From HGM04593 sp045612305 (GTDB taxonomy: Bacteria > Bacteroidota > Bacteroidia > Bacteroidales > Bacteroidaceae), in NCBI GenBank assembly GCA_045612305.1, contig JAZKYU010000056.1:9864-73863 (forward strand): a stretch of DNA of 64,000 nucleotides, read 5' to 3'. A program made the position numbers and the translations under genes. A model generated the notes under the pieces. It did not search any database. It had not been told where the DNA came from and saw nothing but the letters and a program-made list of their open reading frames with translations. Shown in pieces: positions 1 to 7,810 of this stretch. Each line of letters opens with the position of its first letter. Position 1 is the stretch's first letter.

Positions 1-2
1 TG

Positions 3-734
3 GCTCCTTTCGTAATTCTGCTCCTTTTTCTTGCTTGGTTGTTGCTTCGTTTCCTCTTCCCCTTTAAACAGAAGAACATCAAGATTGAGATTGAGGGTGA
101 CATAGCTTGGAACTACAAGACCTGGTCGGTTGTGATAGCCTTTGTTGTTACTATATTTATGTGGATGTTTGGTACCGATATGTGGGGTGTCGACACTAAT
201 GTTGTGGCTATGATACCTATTGCAATATTCTGCGCAACCGGTATTCTCACACGTCGCGATCTTGAGGAAATAAACTGGAGCGTTTTGTGGATGGTTGCCG
301 GTGGTTTTGCCCTTGGTGTAGCGTTGAACTACAGCGGTGGCGGCTCTGAGAGCTTGAGCAGCATCATTGTGAAGTCGGTTCCCTTTGATGCCTTCTCGCC
401 CATTGTGGTGATGATTCTTGCCGGCCTCATTTGCTTTGGCTTCTCTAACTTTATCTCACACTCGGCAGCAACCTCTCTTTTGGTGCCTGTTCTTGGTGTG
501 GTGGCAAGCGGTCTTGGCTCGGCTCTCGACGGAGTTGGTGGCCCGCAGGCTATGTTGGTGGGTATTGCAATCGCATCGTCGGTTTCAATGATTCTCCCCA
601 TCAGTACTCCTCCCAATGCTATCGCTCACTCAACAGGTTTCATAGAGCAGAAGGATATGATGACTGTGGGTATTATTGTTGGTGTTTTGGGCCTTGTTCT
701 TGGATATGGAATGTTGATATTCATAGGTTTCTGA
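3..734 (+). CDS. SLC13/DASS-family anion (dicarboxylate-type) symporter, C-terminal part
   Basis: The reading frame is open from the window edge (base 3), so the true start lies upstream and only about 243 C-terminal residues are present. The protein is a string of hydrophobic segments. It carries two features typical of the SLC13/DASS fold: the segment SNFISHSAATSLLVP and the late motif STPPNAIAHSTG, which belong to the paired anion/Na+ binding hairpins. Family members import dicarboxylates, sulfate or phosphate with Na+ across the inner membrane; substrate cannot be read from this fragment. A strong terminator follows 18 bases after the stop. Family assignment is firm, substrate unknown. 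Confidence 0.85.
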   Translation, partial: APFVILLLFLAWLLLRFLFPFKQKNIKIEIEGDIAWNYKTWSVVIAFVVTIFMWMFGTDMWGVDTNVVAMIPIAIFCATGILTRRDLEEINWSVLWMVAGGFALGVALNYSGGGSESLSSIIVKSVPFDAFSPIVVMILAGLICFGFSNFISHSAATSLLVPVLGVVASGLGSALDGVGGPQAMLVGIAIASSVSMILPISTPPNAIAHSTGFIEQKDMMTVGIIVGVLGLVLGYGMLIFIGF

Positions 735-751
735 TAATAACCAATAATTAT

Positions 752-789
752 AAAAAATGTGCCACGCCTAAAAGTGTGGCACATTTTTT
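752..789 (+). terminator. Rho-independent terminator of the SLC13 gene
   Basis: A perfect 14-bp stem (AAAAAATGTGCCAC pairing with 776-789) with a 10-base loop, ending in a T tract. It closes the upstream transporter transcript. Confidence 0.9.
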
Positions 790-846
790 GTGCGTTTTTG
801 AGTCGTTTTTTTTAAAATGTTTTGTTGTTTTGTGTGTCATACTGCT

Positions 847-854
847 TATCTTTG
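847..854 (+). promoter_or_regulatory. Bacteroidota promoter -7 box for the LysR gene
   Basis: TATCTTTG matches TAnnTTTG. A TTTG at 821-824, 22 bases upstream, can serve as the -33 box. Expected transcription start is near 861, giving a leader of about 50 bases. Confidence 0.7.
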
Positions 855-911
855 TAGACTTAATTATTTGTTTCAGGAAACACACGGCTGTTTTTTTAAT
901 GGCGCAATTCT

Positions 912-1817
912 ATGGAGTTAAGACAATTGAAATATTTTGTAAAGAGTGCCGAGTATCTCAATTTTTCCGAGGCTGCAAAGCACCTGTATATAACGCAGAG
1001 CACCCTTTCGCAACAGATAAAACAACTCGAGTTCGAGCTTGGTTTTACGCTTTTTTTGCGTAACAGTCGTCATATATCGCTCACCGAAGCCGGCGAGGAG
1101 TTTCTCCCGTTTGCAAAGCGCACAATACAGGATGCCGAAGATAGCGTGCAGCGCCTAAACGACCTGCAGCACGTGAAAACAGGCACTCTGCGTGTGGGTG
1201 TTACATATAGCTTGAGTACGGTGCTCACCGAGGGACTTATGTCGTTTATGCGTTCCTTTCCGGGTATAAAACTCGAGGTGTGCTATAAAACCATGCAGGA
1301 GTTGTTACATCTTTTGCGTGAGCGTAAACTAGACTTTGTGCTATCCTATAAACCACTTATAGATGCACCCGACATAGAGGCAATGTCGCTATTTGATAAC
1401 ACGCTTGCCGTGGTTGTGGATAAAGAGCATCAGCTGGCGGCACGGCGTAAAGTAAAATTACACGAATTGCAGAATTACCATCTTGTGCTGCCCTCGGCTG
1501 GTTTGCAGGCGCGCAGTATGCTCGACCGCCTTATGGAGGGGAGAGATTTTAAACTAACCTCGCGCTTGGAACTTAACGAGACCAACATACTGCTGCAGAT
1601 GGTATCGACAGGGACATACGCAACAATACTTTCGGCATCGGCGGTGTTTGGTAACGCACGCTTCAAGGCTGTGCCCATCGACGAGCCGGGGAACGTGATG
1701 CAAGCCTCGCTTCTCACTCTCAAAGGTGCTTATCAAAAGGCTTCGGCACGCGAATTTATAAAGATATTGCTTGCTACAGAGGCCGTGGAGCGCCGCCTGA
1801 TAAATTGGTTTGATTAA
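912..1817 (+). CDS. LysR-family transcriptional regulator
   Basis: A 301-residue LysR regulator of normal family length. Residues 1-60 form the winged HTH (MELRQLKYFVKSAEYLNFSEAAKHL, then an STLSQQIKQLE recognition helix), followed by a linker helix and a periplasmic-binding-like effector domain from about residue 90 that begins GTLRVGVTYS. Effector and targets are unknown. It is close to the CynR/CbbR-like branch in general appearance, but I cannot assign a subfamily. It starts a transcription unit and the acyl-ACP thioesterase begins 23 bases after its stop, so the two are probably co-transcribed, although LysR regulators more often control divergent genes. Confidence 0.92.
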   Translation: MELRQLKYFVKSAEYLNFSEAAKHLYITQSTLSQQIKQLEFELGFTLFLRNSRHISLTEAGEEFLPFAKRTIQDAEDSVQRLNDLQHVKTGTLRVGVTYSLSTVLTEGLMSFMRSFPGIKLEVCYKTMQELLHLLRERKLDFVLSYKPLIDAPDIEAMSLFDNTLAVVVDKEHQLAARRKVKLHELQNYHLVLPSAGLQARSMLDRLMEGRDFKLTSRLELNETNILLQMVSTGTYATILSASAVFGNARFKAVPIDEPGNVMQASLLTLKGAYQKASAREFIKILLATEAVERRLINWFD

Positions 1818-1840
1818 CATAACACACAATAAATGCTATT

Positions 1841-2587
1841 ATGGTAGAAAAGTACAGCGTAATAAAGCGCATCCCAAGTTTCGATGTAGATTTGTCGGCA
1901 ACACTAAAGCCGGCCTCTTTCTTGAACTATGCACAAGAAGCAGCAAACATACACGCCGACACGATAGGTGTTGGTTACGACTCTATGCACATAACACGCA
2001 AAGCGTGGGTGCTTGCTCGTATGCACGTAATTTTTCACAAACTGCCCAAGTGGAGAGAGCACATAAATGTTCAGTCGTGGCACAAAGGCTCGGCCGGTTT
2101 TCAGTTCCTTCGCGATTTTGTTGTTTTCGACAAAGAGGGTAGTGAGAAACTTATCTCGGCCACAACATCGTGGTTGGTTATCGACATAGACACCCGCCGC
2201 CTCTCAAAGTACGACGATTTTGCCGACAACGAGGACAACTGCATTAAGGAGGATGTCATAGCCGAGCAACCTGCAAAAATTACTATGCCCAAGGAGGCAA
2301 CTCCCGAGCACGTTATGGACCACGCTGTAAACTACAGCGACCTCGACATGAACGCTCACGTGAACAACGTAAAATATACCGAGTGGGCTATGAACGCTTT
2401 GGAGCTCGACGTGGTTACCAACAAGCGTCTAAAAGAGCTTGTGATAAACTTTAACAACGAGGTTAAAGCGGGCGATGTTGTGGAGATTTATCGTTACAGC
2501 GAAACAGCAGAGGATGGCTCTATTATCTATTTTGTAGAGGGCAAGGTTGCCGGTAAGTCTTCTTTCATAGAGAAACTTGTTTTTTAA
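1841..2587 (+). CDS. Acyl-ACP thioesterase (FatA/FatB-like double hotdog)
   Basis: A 248-residue cytosolic hydrolase that releases fatty acids from acyl carrier protein. Two hotdog domains are visible: the N-terminal one contains SFLNYAQEAANIHADTIG and a long helix, and the C-terminal one contains YSDLDMNAHVNNVKYTEW. The Asp-x-Asn-x-His-Val-Asn-Asn motif holds the catalytic residues of the plant FatA/FatB and bacterial family. The length fits the bacterial family (240-260). It lies 23 bases after the LysR gene. The Ca2+/Na+ exchanger gene follows after 68 bases, with only a weak hairpin (about 2610-2639) between them. Confidence 0.9.
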   Translation: MVEKYSVIKRIPSFDVDLSATLKPASFLNYAQEAANIHADTIGVGYDSMHITRKAWVLARMHVIFHKLPKWREHINVQSWHKGSAGFQFLRDFVVFDKEGSEKLISATTSWLVIDIDTRRLSKYDDFADNEDNCIKEDVIAEQPAKITMPKEATPEHVMDHAVNYSDLDMNAHVNNVKYTEWAMNALELDVVTNKRLKELVINFNNEVKAGDVVEIYRYSETAEDGSIIYFVEGKVAGKSSFIEKLVF

Positions 2588-2655
2588 TTTTTTTTACTGA
2601 TAAAAGGCTGCGCCACCGCACAAAATGTGGTGGTTGCGCTGTATAAATAAATGTT

Positions 2656-3606
2656 ATGATACTTTCTGTTTTGAGCTTTGTGGCAGGCTTAGTGCTTGTA
2701 ATTCTTGGTGCCGACTGGTTGACACAAGGCGCCTCGGGGCTTGCTCGTCGTTTCAAGATAAGCGAGCTTGTTATAGGCCTCACTATAGTGGCTTTGGGCA
2801 CCTCTTTGCCCGAATTTGTAATAAGTGTAGGGGCTGCCATAAAGGGTAGCTCGGGTATAGCTTTGGGTAATATTGTGGGAAGCAATATTTTCAACAGCTT
2901 GCTAATCCTAGGCGTGGCGGCACTTATAGCTCCCATAAGGTTTTCCCCAAAAATGCAGTCGCGCGAAATACCCTTCAACCTGCTTGCATCGGTGGCACTG
3001 TTGCTCGTTTCGGGCAGTATGCTTGTGGGTGGTGCACCAGGTGAGTATATAACTCGCTACGGCGGCCTTTTGCTGCTCTGTTTTCTTGCAGTGTTTGTGC
3101 GCTACACGTTCTCTATCCCATCGGACGACGATAACGAGGCTGTGGCACAAATGCCCGTGGGCAAGATTCTGGGGCTCATAGTTGTGGGCTTGTGTGCGCT
3201 CATCTTTGGTGGAAATATTTTTGTAGATGGGGCAACAGCTGTGGCACGTGCCTTCGGCTTGTCCGAGGCGGTTATTGGCATTACCATAGTATCGGCAGGA
3301 AGTTCTTTGCCCGAGCTTGCGGTGTCGGTTAACGCGGCGCGCAAAGGCAATGTGGGCATAGCGCTGGGCAATGTTCTTGGTAGTAACATACTGAACATAT
3401 TCTTTATTCTCGGTTGCAGCGCTACCATCACTCCCATCTTGCTCGACGGCTTCAGCTTTGTCGACTATTATGTTCTTCTTGCCTCTTCGCTTCTCATATA
3501 TGTGGTTACGCGCTTCGGTGGCAAGAGCGTTATAACTCGCACCGAGGGTGCTGTGCTTGTTGCTGGCTACATAGCCTACACAACCTACCTTCTTTTAATA
3601 GCCTAA
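2656..3606 (+). CDS. Calcium/sodium antiporter (CaCA family, YrbG-like)
   Basis: A 316-residue inner-membrane exchanger with the internal duplication that defines the CaCA family. The first alpha-repeat reads GTSLPEFVIS then GNIVGSNIFN, and the second GSSLPELAVS then GNVLGSNILN. The paired GxSLPE glutamates coordinate cations in this family. About ten membrane segments with a short hydrophilic loop near the middle (SDDDNEA). Probable role is export of Ca2+ in exchange for Na+ or H+. The M23 peptidase starts 3 bases downstream, so the two are almost certainly one transcript. Confidence 0.92.
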   Translation: MILSVLSFVAGLVLVILGADWLTQGASGLARRFKISELVIGLTIVALGTSLPEFVISVGAAIKGSSGIALGNIVGSNIFNSLLILGVAALIAPIRFSPKMQSREIPFNLLASVALLLVSGSMLVGGAPGEYITRYGGLLLLCFLAVFVRYTFSIPSDDDNEAVAQMPVGKILGLIVVGLCALIFGGNIFVDGATAVARAFGLSEAVIGITIVSAGSSLPELAVSVNAARKGNVGIALGNVLGSNILNIFFILGCSATITPILLDGFSFVDYYVLLASSLLIYVVTRFGGKSVITRTEGAVLVAGYIAYTTYLLLIA

Positions 3607-3609
3607 AGT

Positions 3610-4860
3610 ATGAGAAAGAGATTATTTATAGCTCTTGTTCTTGTGCTTGCAGCGGTGGGTGCGGCTCTTGTGGTTTTTGTACCTTCAACCCACAAAGTTG
3701 CTCACGATAGTTTGTCGCCCGATACAATTGTTCTGCACCACGACACGCTCAAAAAGTATGGCTTGCCTATAGAGTTTTTCGACGTGAAGTACGACACTTT
3801 GCGCCCCCGTCGCACACTTGCCGACCTCTTGCACGGCCTAGGCTTTACAGCCCGACAAATATACGACCTCACGCAGTGTCCCGACACTGTTTTCGATGCA
3901 CGCAGGTTGCGCCCCGGGCAAGTGTGTGCGCTCTTCTGCAGCAAAGACTCGCTTGCTACACCGCGCTATTTGGTCTACGAGGAGAACAAAAAAGAGTATG
4001 TAGTCTTCGACCTTGCCGACGGATACAAAGCTGTGCGTGGTAAAAACCCTGCAGAGTGGCGCGAGGGTGAGGTTGCCGGCGTGGTACAGTCGTCGCTATG
4101 GGCAGCGATGCAAGAGCGTGGAGCTTCGCCTCTCCTAGCTGTGCAGCTGTCACATATCTTCGGTTGGTCGGTCGACTTTTTTGGTATACAGCGTGGCGAT
4201 GCGTTCCGCGTTATATATGCGCAAGAGTTTGTGGGCGGGGAGCCTGTGAACAACTATCGCATTTTGGCGGCATCGTTTTGTGCGTCCGACAGCACGGTCT
4301 ATGCTATACCTTTTGAGCAAGAGGGCGAGGAACTGTTCTACAATATCGACGGCAACAGCCTCGAGGGTGCTTTCTTGAAGGCTCCTCTCGACTATTATCG
4401 CATATCGTCGCGTTTCTCGAATAACCGTTTTCACCCCGTGCTCAAACGCACGCGTGCGCATCACGGTGTCGACTATGCAGCTCCCACCGGTACCCCTGTC
4501 TATGCTATCGGTAGCGGTAAGGTTATCGCAAAAGCCTATCAAGCGGGTGGTGGAGGCAATTATGTGAAAATACGCCACAACAGCGTCTATGTGACCACTT
4601 ATATGCACCTGTCGCGTTTTGCAAAGGGACTGCAGGTGGGCGATGCGGTGAAGCAGAAACAGGTTATAGGCTATGTGGGCTCTACGGGTATATCTACCGG
4701 TCCTCACCTCGATTTTCGTGTGCACGAGAACGGGAAGCCCATAAACCCTCTCACAATAAAATCCCAACCCAAGAAGCCGGTGTCGGCCGAAAACAAGGCT
4801 GCCTTTAACATCTTGTGCGACTCGTTGGTCGCTCGGCTTGAACGTTTGCCGATAGAATGA
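3610..4860 (+). CDS. M23-family murein endopeptidase with N-terminal membrane anchor
   Basis: A 416-residue protein with an N-terminal hydrophobic segment (residues 4-23) that acts as a signal anchor, a long middle region including LysM/OapA-like sequence (LADLLHGLGFTARQIYDLTQ), and a C-terminal LytM/M23 domain. The HxxxD zinc motif is at His284 and Asp288 (HHGVDYAAPTGTPV). The second motif, usually HxH, reads His366-Leu-Asp368 (GPHLDFRV), so the last zinc ligand is replaced by Asp. That spelling is, as far as I recall, common in Bacteroidota relatives and may keep activity. Likely acts on peptidoglycan crosslinks in the periplasm. Co-transcribed with the exchanger, 3 bases apart. Confidence 0.9.
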   Translation: MRKRLFIALVLVLAAVGAALVVFVPSTHKVAHDSLSPDTIVLHHDTLKKYGLPIEFFDVKYDTLRPRRTLADLLHGLGFTARQIYDLTQCPDTVFDARRLRPGQVCALFCSKDSLATPRYLVYEENKKEYVVFDLADGYKAVRGKNPAEWREGEVAGVVQSSLWAAMQERGASPLLAVQLSHIFGWSVDFFGIQRGDAFRVIYAQEFVGGEPVNNYRILAASFCASDSTVYAIPFEQEGEELFYNIDGNSLEGAFLKAPLDYYRISSRFSNNRFHPVLKRTRAHHGVDYAAPTGTPVYAIGSGKVIAKAYQAGGGGNYVKIRHNSVYVTTYMHLSRFAKGLQVGDAVKQKQVIGYVGSTGISTGPHLDFRVHENGKPINPLTIKSQPKKPVSAENKAAFNILCDSLVARLERLPIE

Positions 4861-4866
4861 AAAAAT

Positions 4867-4898
4867 ATAGCGGCTCGCCCCCTTGGGCGAGCCGCTAT
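4867..4898. terminator. Bidirectional terminator between converging genes
   Basis: A perfect 14-bp GC-rich stem with loop CCTT. A-rich sequence on its left and T-rich sequence on its right let it end both the plus-strand M23 transcript and the minus-strand DUF1573 transcript. Confidence 0.9.
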
Positions 4899-4919
4899 GC
4901 TTATATCTTTTTTCGTGAT

Positions 4920-5351
4920 TTATTCCTCAATCTCCACGTTCTCTACAGGAGTTATCTTCGCCGGCAACATATCTCCTTTTATATACAGCTTTATCATCTC
5001 TTTCTTTGTGTTGCAGTGTACGGTGATGCTCTTGCGCACATACCCCGGAGCCTTGTTCTTTCCGTTGTATGTTACAAATATTGTATCGCTCTTGCCGGGC
5101 ATTGTGGGCGCAGTGCTGAAACTGCGCTCTGTGCAACCACACGAGGTAAATACCTGGTGTATGTACAAAGGTACTTCGCCTGTGTTGGTGTATACAAACT
5201 GACACTTTATTATTGCGGTGTCGGCTGCAAACGTGCCCATGTCGTATGTGGTTGTGTCAAACTTTATGTCGGCAAGTTTCTTCTCGCTTTGAGCAAAAAT
5301 GTTTATACCCATAAGGAGGAGAACAAGTGTTGCAAATGTGCTTTTTTTCAT
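4920..5351 (-). CDS. DUF1573 exported protein
   Basis: A 143-residue protein with a cleavable signal peptide (MKKSTFATLVLLLMGINIFAQ) followed by a single immunoglobulin-like DUF1573 domain: FDMGTF-like start (YDMGTFAADTAIIKCQFVYTN), then the conserved SCGCT cysteine motif (TSCGCTERSF) and PGKSDTIFVTYN. Such proteins are abundant in Bacteroidota and are periplasmic or outer-membrane associated; the molecular role is not known. A TATCTTCG promoter sits just upstream, so it is transcribed apart from relA, which lies upstream on the same strand. Confidence 0.88.
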   Translation of the reverse strand: MKKSTFATLVLLLMGINIFAQSEKKLADIKFDTTTYDMGTFAADTAIIKCQFVYTNTGEVPLYIHQVFTSCGCTERSFSTAPTMPGKSDTIFVTYNGKNKAPGYVRKSITVHCNTKKEMIKLYIKGDMLPAKITPVENVEIEE

Positions 5352-5374
5352 AATACTTTAATTCTTTTACGCCG

Positions 5375-5382
5375 CGAAGATA
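5375..5382 (-). promoter_or_regulatory. Promoter -7 box for the DUF1573 gene
   Basis: On the minus strand the sequence is TATCTTCG followed by C, a TTCG variant of TAnnTTTG. It is 24 bases from the start codon, predicting a leader of about 17 bases. Confidence 0.6.
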
Positions 5383-5419
5383 GGCATAAAATCCCTAAAT
5401 TACCTTATAAAAACTCTTT

Positions 5420-7630
5420 TTAACCTCTTTTTACCTGCTTCACACCCTTCACACCCTCAATCTTGTCGATAAGTTTGCGCAGTTTGGCGTTGTCGTCGAT
5501 GAGGAGCGATAGCGTGCCCGAAAAGAGCGTGTCGTGCGACTCAATATTTATACCGCGCATAATAACACCTTTCTCTTGCGAAATTATAGAGGTTATATTG
5601 TTCACAATACCTATATCGTCGTGCCCCACGATGCGCAGGTTGACAGGGAAAAGAGCGCCCTTTTTGTCTATATCGCTCCAACGCGCTTCAATTATGCGGT
5701 AGGGGTAACGCTCGCGCAACTGTCGAGCATTGCTGCAATCTTTGCGGTGTATAGATATTCCGCCGCTTATGGTTACAAAACCAAATATCTCGTCGCCAAA
5801 AACGGGGCTGCAACATTTTGCAAGTTTGTAGTCAACACCTTTGAGGTTACGCTCTATCACAAGCACGTCGCCCGAGTGCCCACAATCCTTGTCGTTGCTG
5901 TAGGTGTAGCCGTCGGCGCTGTGAGTAGTTTCTCCGCCCTCGCTTTGCGGTGTGGTGAGGGCTTGGTACCTTTTCAAAACTTCGCTTATGTCCACGCCAC
6001 CTTCTGCTGTGCATTGATAAAAGTCGGTGAGGCGCTTGAAACCCATCTTGCGTATGAGATGGTCCATCATACCCTCGTCATACTCAATCTTGTGGTTTTT
6101 AAATTTGCGTATGAGCATCTCGCGGGCAATATCGGCTTGGCGTGCCGTAATTTCTTTGAGTGCCTGGCGTATTTTTGCGCGGGCGCGGCCGGTTTTTGCT
6201 ATTGAGAGCCAAGCTTGCTTGGGTGTTTGGCTGTTCGATGTTATAATCTCCACCTGGTCGCCGTTGCAAAGGGTGTGTCGCAGGGGTACGTTGCGACCGT
6301 TTACAAGCGCTCCGGTGCAGCGGCAACCTAGCCCTGTGTGTATGCTGAAGGCAAAGTCGAGTATGGTGGCTCCCTTGGGCAGACGGTAGAGGTCGCCTTT
6401 AGGGGTGAAGATGAAAATTTCGTCTTTGTATAGCTCCATCTTGAACTTACTCTCGTTCACCTCCTCTTCGCTCAAGTGTTCCAGTGTGTCGCGTATAGAT
6501 GCAAGCAAGTTGTCGAGCCCTTTTTCGCTCTTTATGCCCTTGTAGCGCCAGTGTGCTGCAAGACCGTGTTCGGCTATGGTGTCCATGCGCTCGGTGCGTA
6601 TCTGCACCTCAACCCAACGACCTTCGGGGCCCATAACGGTGGTGTGCAACGACTCGTAACCGTTGCTTTTGGGTACCGACAGCCAGTCGCGCAAACGGTG
6701 GGGGTTGGGCGTGTACATATCGGCCACAATAGAATAAACCTGCCAACACTCGCTTTTTTCGTTCTGCAGCTCGCTGTCTATAATTATTCTTATGGCAAAA
6801 AGGTCGTATATCTGCTCGAAGGGGCGCTGCTGTCGTTTCATCTTCTGCCATATAGAGTTTATGGACTTTGTGCGCCCTTTTATGCGGAATTTAAGGTGGG
6901 GTAGTGCCTTTAGCTTTTTTTCTATAGGCTTTATGAACGAGGCTATGTAGTCCTCGCGCGATGCGGCGGTCTCCTCTACCTTGCGGCTAAGCTCGGCATA
7001 AACCTCGCTCTCGGTATATCGCATCGCAAGGTCTTCCATCTCCGATTTTAGCTTGTAGAAACCAAGCTTGTGGGCAAGCGGTATGTAAAGTTTCGAAGCC
7101 TCGGCCACAACTTGTGCGCGTGCCTCCTTATCTTCGCATTTGGCCAAGCGGCGGAGCACCACCAGGCGTGCGGCTATAATAATGAGTATTATGCGCATAT
7201 CGTTGGTGAACGACAGCAACAGGTTGCGGAAGTTCTCGCTCTCTATGGTGGGGCTTTTTGCATAAAGAGCATTTATTTGTGTGAGGTTGGTGAGTATGTT
7301 TGTAACAGCCTCGCCAAAGTGGCTTTTTATCTTTTCGATATTTGTTACCCCCTGCTGCACACAGCGGTTAAGCAGTATGCTTATGATAATCTCGCGGTGG
7401 TGCCCAATCTCTTGCCCCACAAGCACTGCTGTCTGCATATCTATAATCACAGGGTGGAGCCCGAAAGTATCGCGCCCCATCTTGCCCTCGGCAAGAGCTT
7501 TCCCTATCTCCTCCTTTATAAAGCGATAGTCGGTAGAGTGTAGCCCCCCGTCGATGTTTTTTCTCAACACGGCGTTGTGTGCAAGTATCTCTTCTCTCTC
7601 CTCGGCTGTGAATATGCTTTCTCTCTCCAT
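5420..7630 (-). CDS. relA: RelA/SpoT-family (p)ppGpp synthetase with degenerate hydrolase domain
   Basis: Long RSH protein, about 736 residues from ATG at 7630 (MERESIFTAEEREE). An in-frame GTG at 7693 would add 21 residues, but would leave almost no leader after the promoter at 7704-7711. Domains in order: HD hydrolase-like, synthetase (GRTKSINSIWQKMKRQ, EQIYDLFAIRI, NGYESLHTTV, VEVQIRT), TGS (FIFTPKGDLYRLPKGATILDFAFSIH), conserved-cysteine domain (AKCCSPV, HRKDCSN) and C-terminal ACT. The hydrolase signature LLHDxxEDT reads LLNRCVQQG and the ADRLHNMRTL helix reads AARLVVLRRL, so the HD, ED and HN catalytic residues are missing. The synthetase half is intact, so it should only make the alarmone. 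A separate hydrolase is expected elsewhere. Confidence 0.92.
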   Translation of the reverse strand: MERESIFTAEEREEILAHNAVLRKNIDGGLHSTDYRFIKEEIGKALAEGKMGRDTFGLHPVIIDMQTAVLVGQEIGHHREIIISILLNRCVQQGVTNIEKIKSHFGEAVTNILTNLTQINALYAKSPTIESENFRNLLLSFTNDMRIILIIIAARLVVLRRLAKCEDKEARAQVVAEASKLYIPLAHKLGFYKLKSEMEDLAMRYTESEVYAELSRKVEETAASREDYIASFIKPIEKKLKALPHLKFRIKGRTKSINSIWQKMKRQQRPFEQIYDLFAIRIIIDSELQNEKSECWQVYSIVADMYTPNPHRLRDWLSVPKSNGYESLHTTVMGPEGRWVEVQIRTERMDTIAEHGLAAHWRYKGIKSEKGLDNLLASIRDTLEHLSEEEVNESKFKMELYKDEIFIFTPKGDLYRLPKGATILDFAFSIHTGLGCRCTGALVNGRNVPLRHTLCNGDQVEIITSNSQTPKQAWLSIAKTGRARAKIRQALKEITARQADIAREMLIRKFKNHKIEYDEGMMDHLIRKMGFKRLTDFYQCTAEGGVDISEVLKRYQALTTPQSEGGETTHSADGYTYSNDKDCGHSGDVLVIERNLKGVDYKLAKCCSPVFGDEIFGFVTISGGISIHRKDCSNARQLRERYPYRIIEARWSDIDKKGALFPVNLRIVGHDDIGIVNNITSIISQEKGVIMRGINIESHDTLFSGTLSLLIDDNAKLRKLIDKIEGVKGVKQVKRG

Positions 7631-7703
7631 GGGCAAACAAATTTCTTGTAGTAAATGTCTGTAATTTGTGAATATTGACCGCGTTTTTGCCACTATTCAA
7701 ATG

Positions 7704-7711
7704 CGAAGATA
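7704..7711 (-). promoter_or_regulatory. Promoter -7 box for relA
   Basis: Minus-strand TATCTTCGC. Predicted start of transcription near 7697, leaving about 67 bases before ATG 7630; this supports the shorter protein. Confidence 0.6.
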
Positions 7712-7764
7712 GTTTTTCATTTTTAAAAAAATGCACTTTTTCGAGATTTATAGGAATTTATTTA

Positions 7765-7772
7765 TACATTTG
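7765..7772 (+). promoter_or_regulatory. Promoter -7 box for the DUF4301 gene
   Basis: TACATTTG matches TAnnTTTG, followed by C. Transcription is expected from about 7779, 32 bases before the start codon. Confidence 0.65.
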
Positions 7773-7810
7773 CGATATTAGATATATAGCAAATTCTTAA
7801 AAACACAGCT

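Noticed and set aside
2610..2639. Terminator between thioesterase and Ca2+/Na+ exchanger
   Set aside because: Stem is broken by bulges and has no T tract; kept only as a comment.
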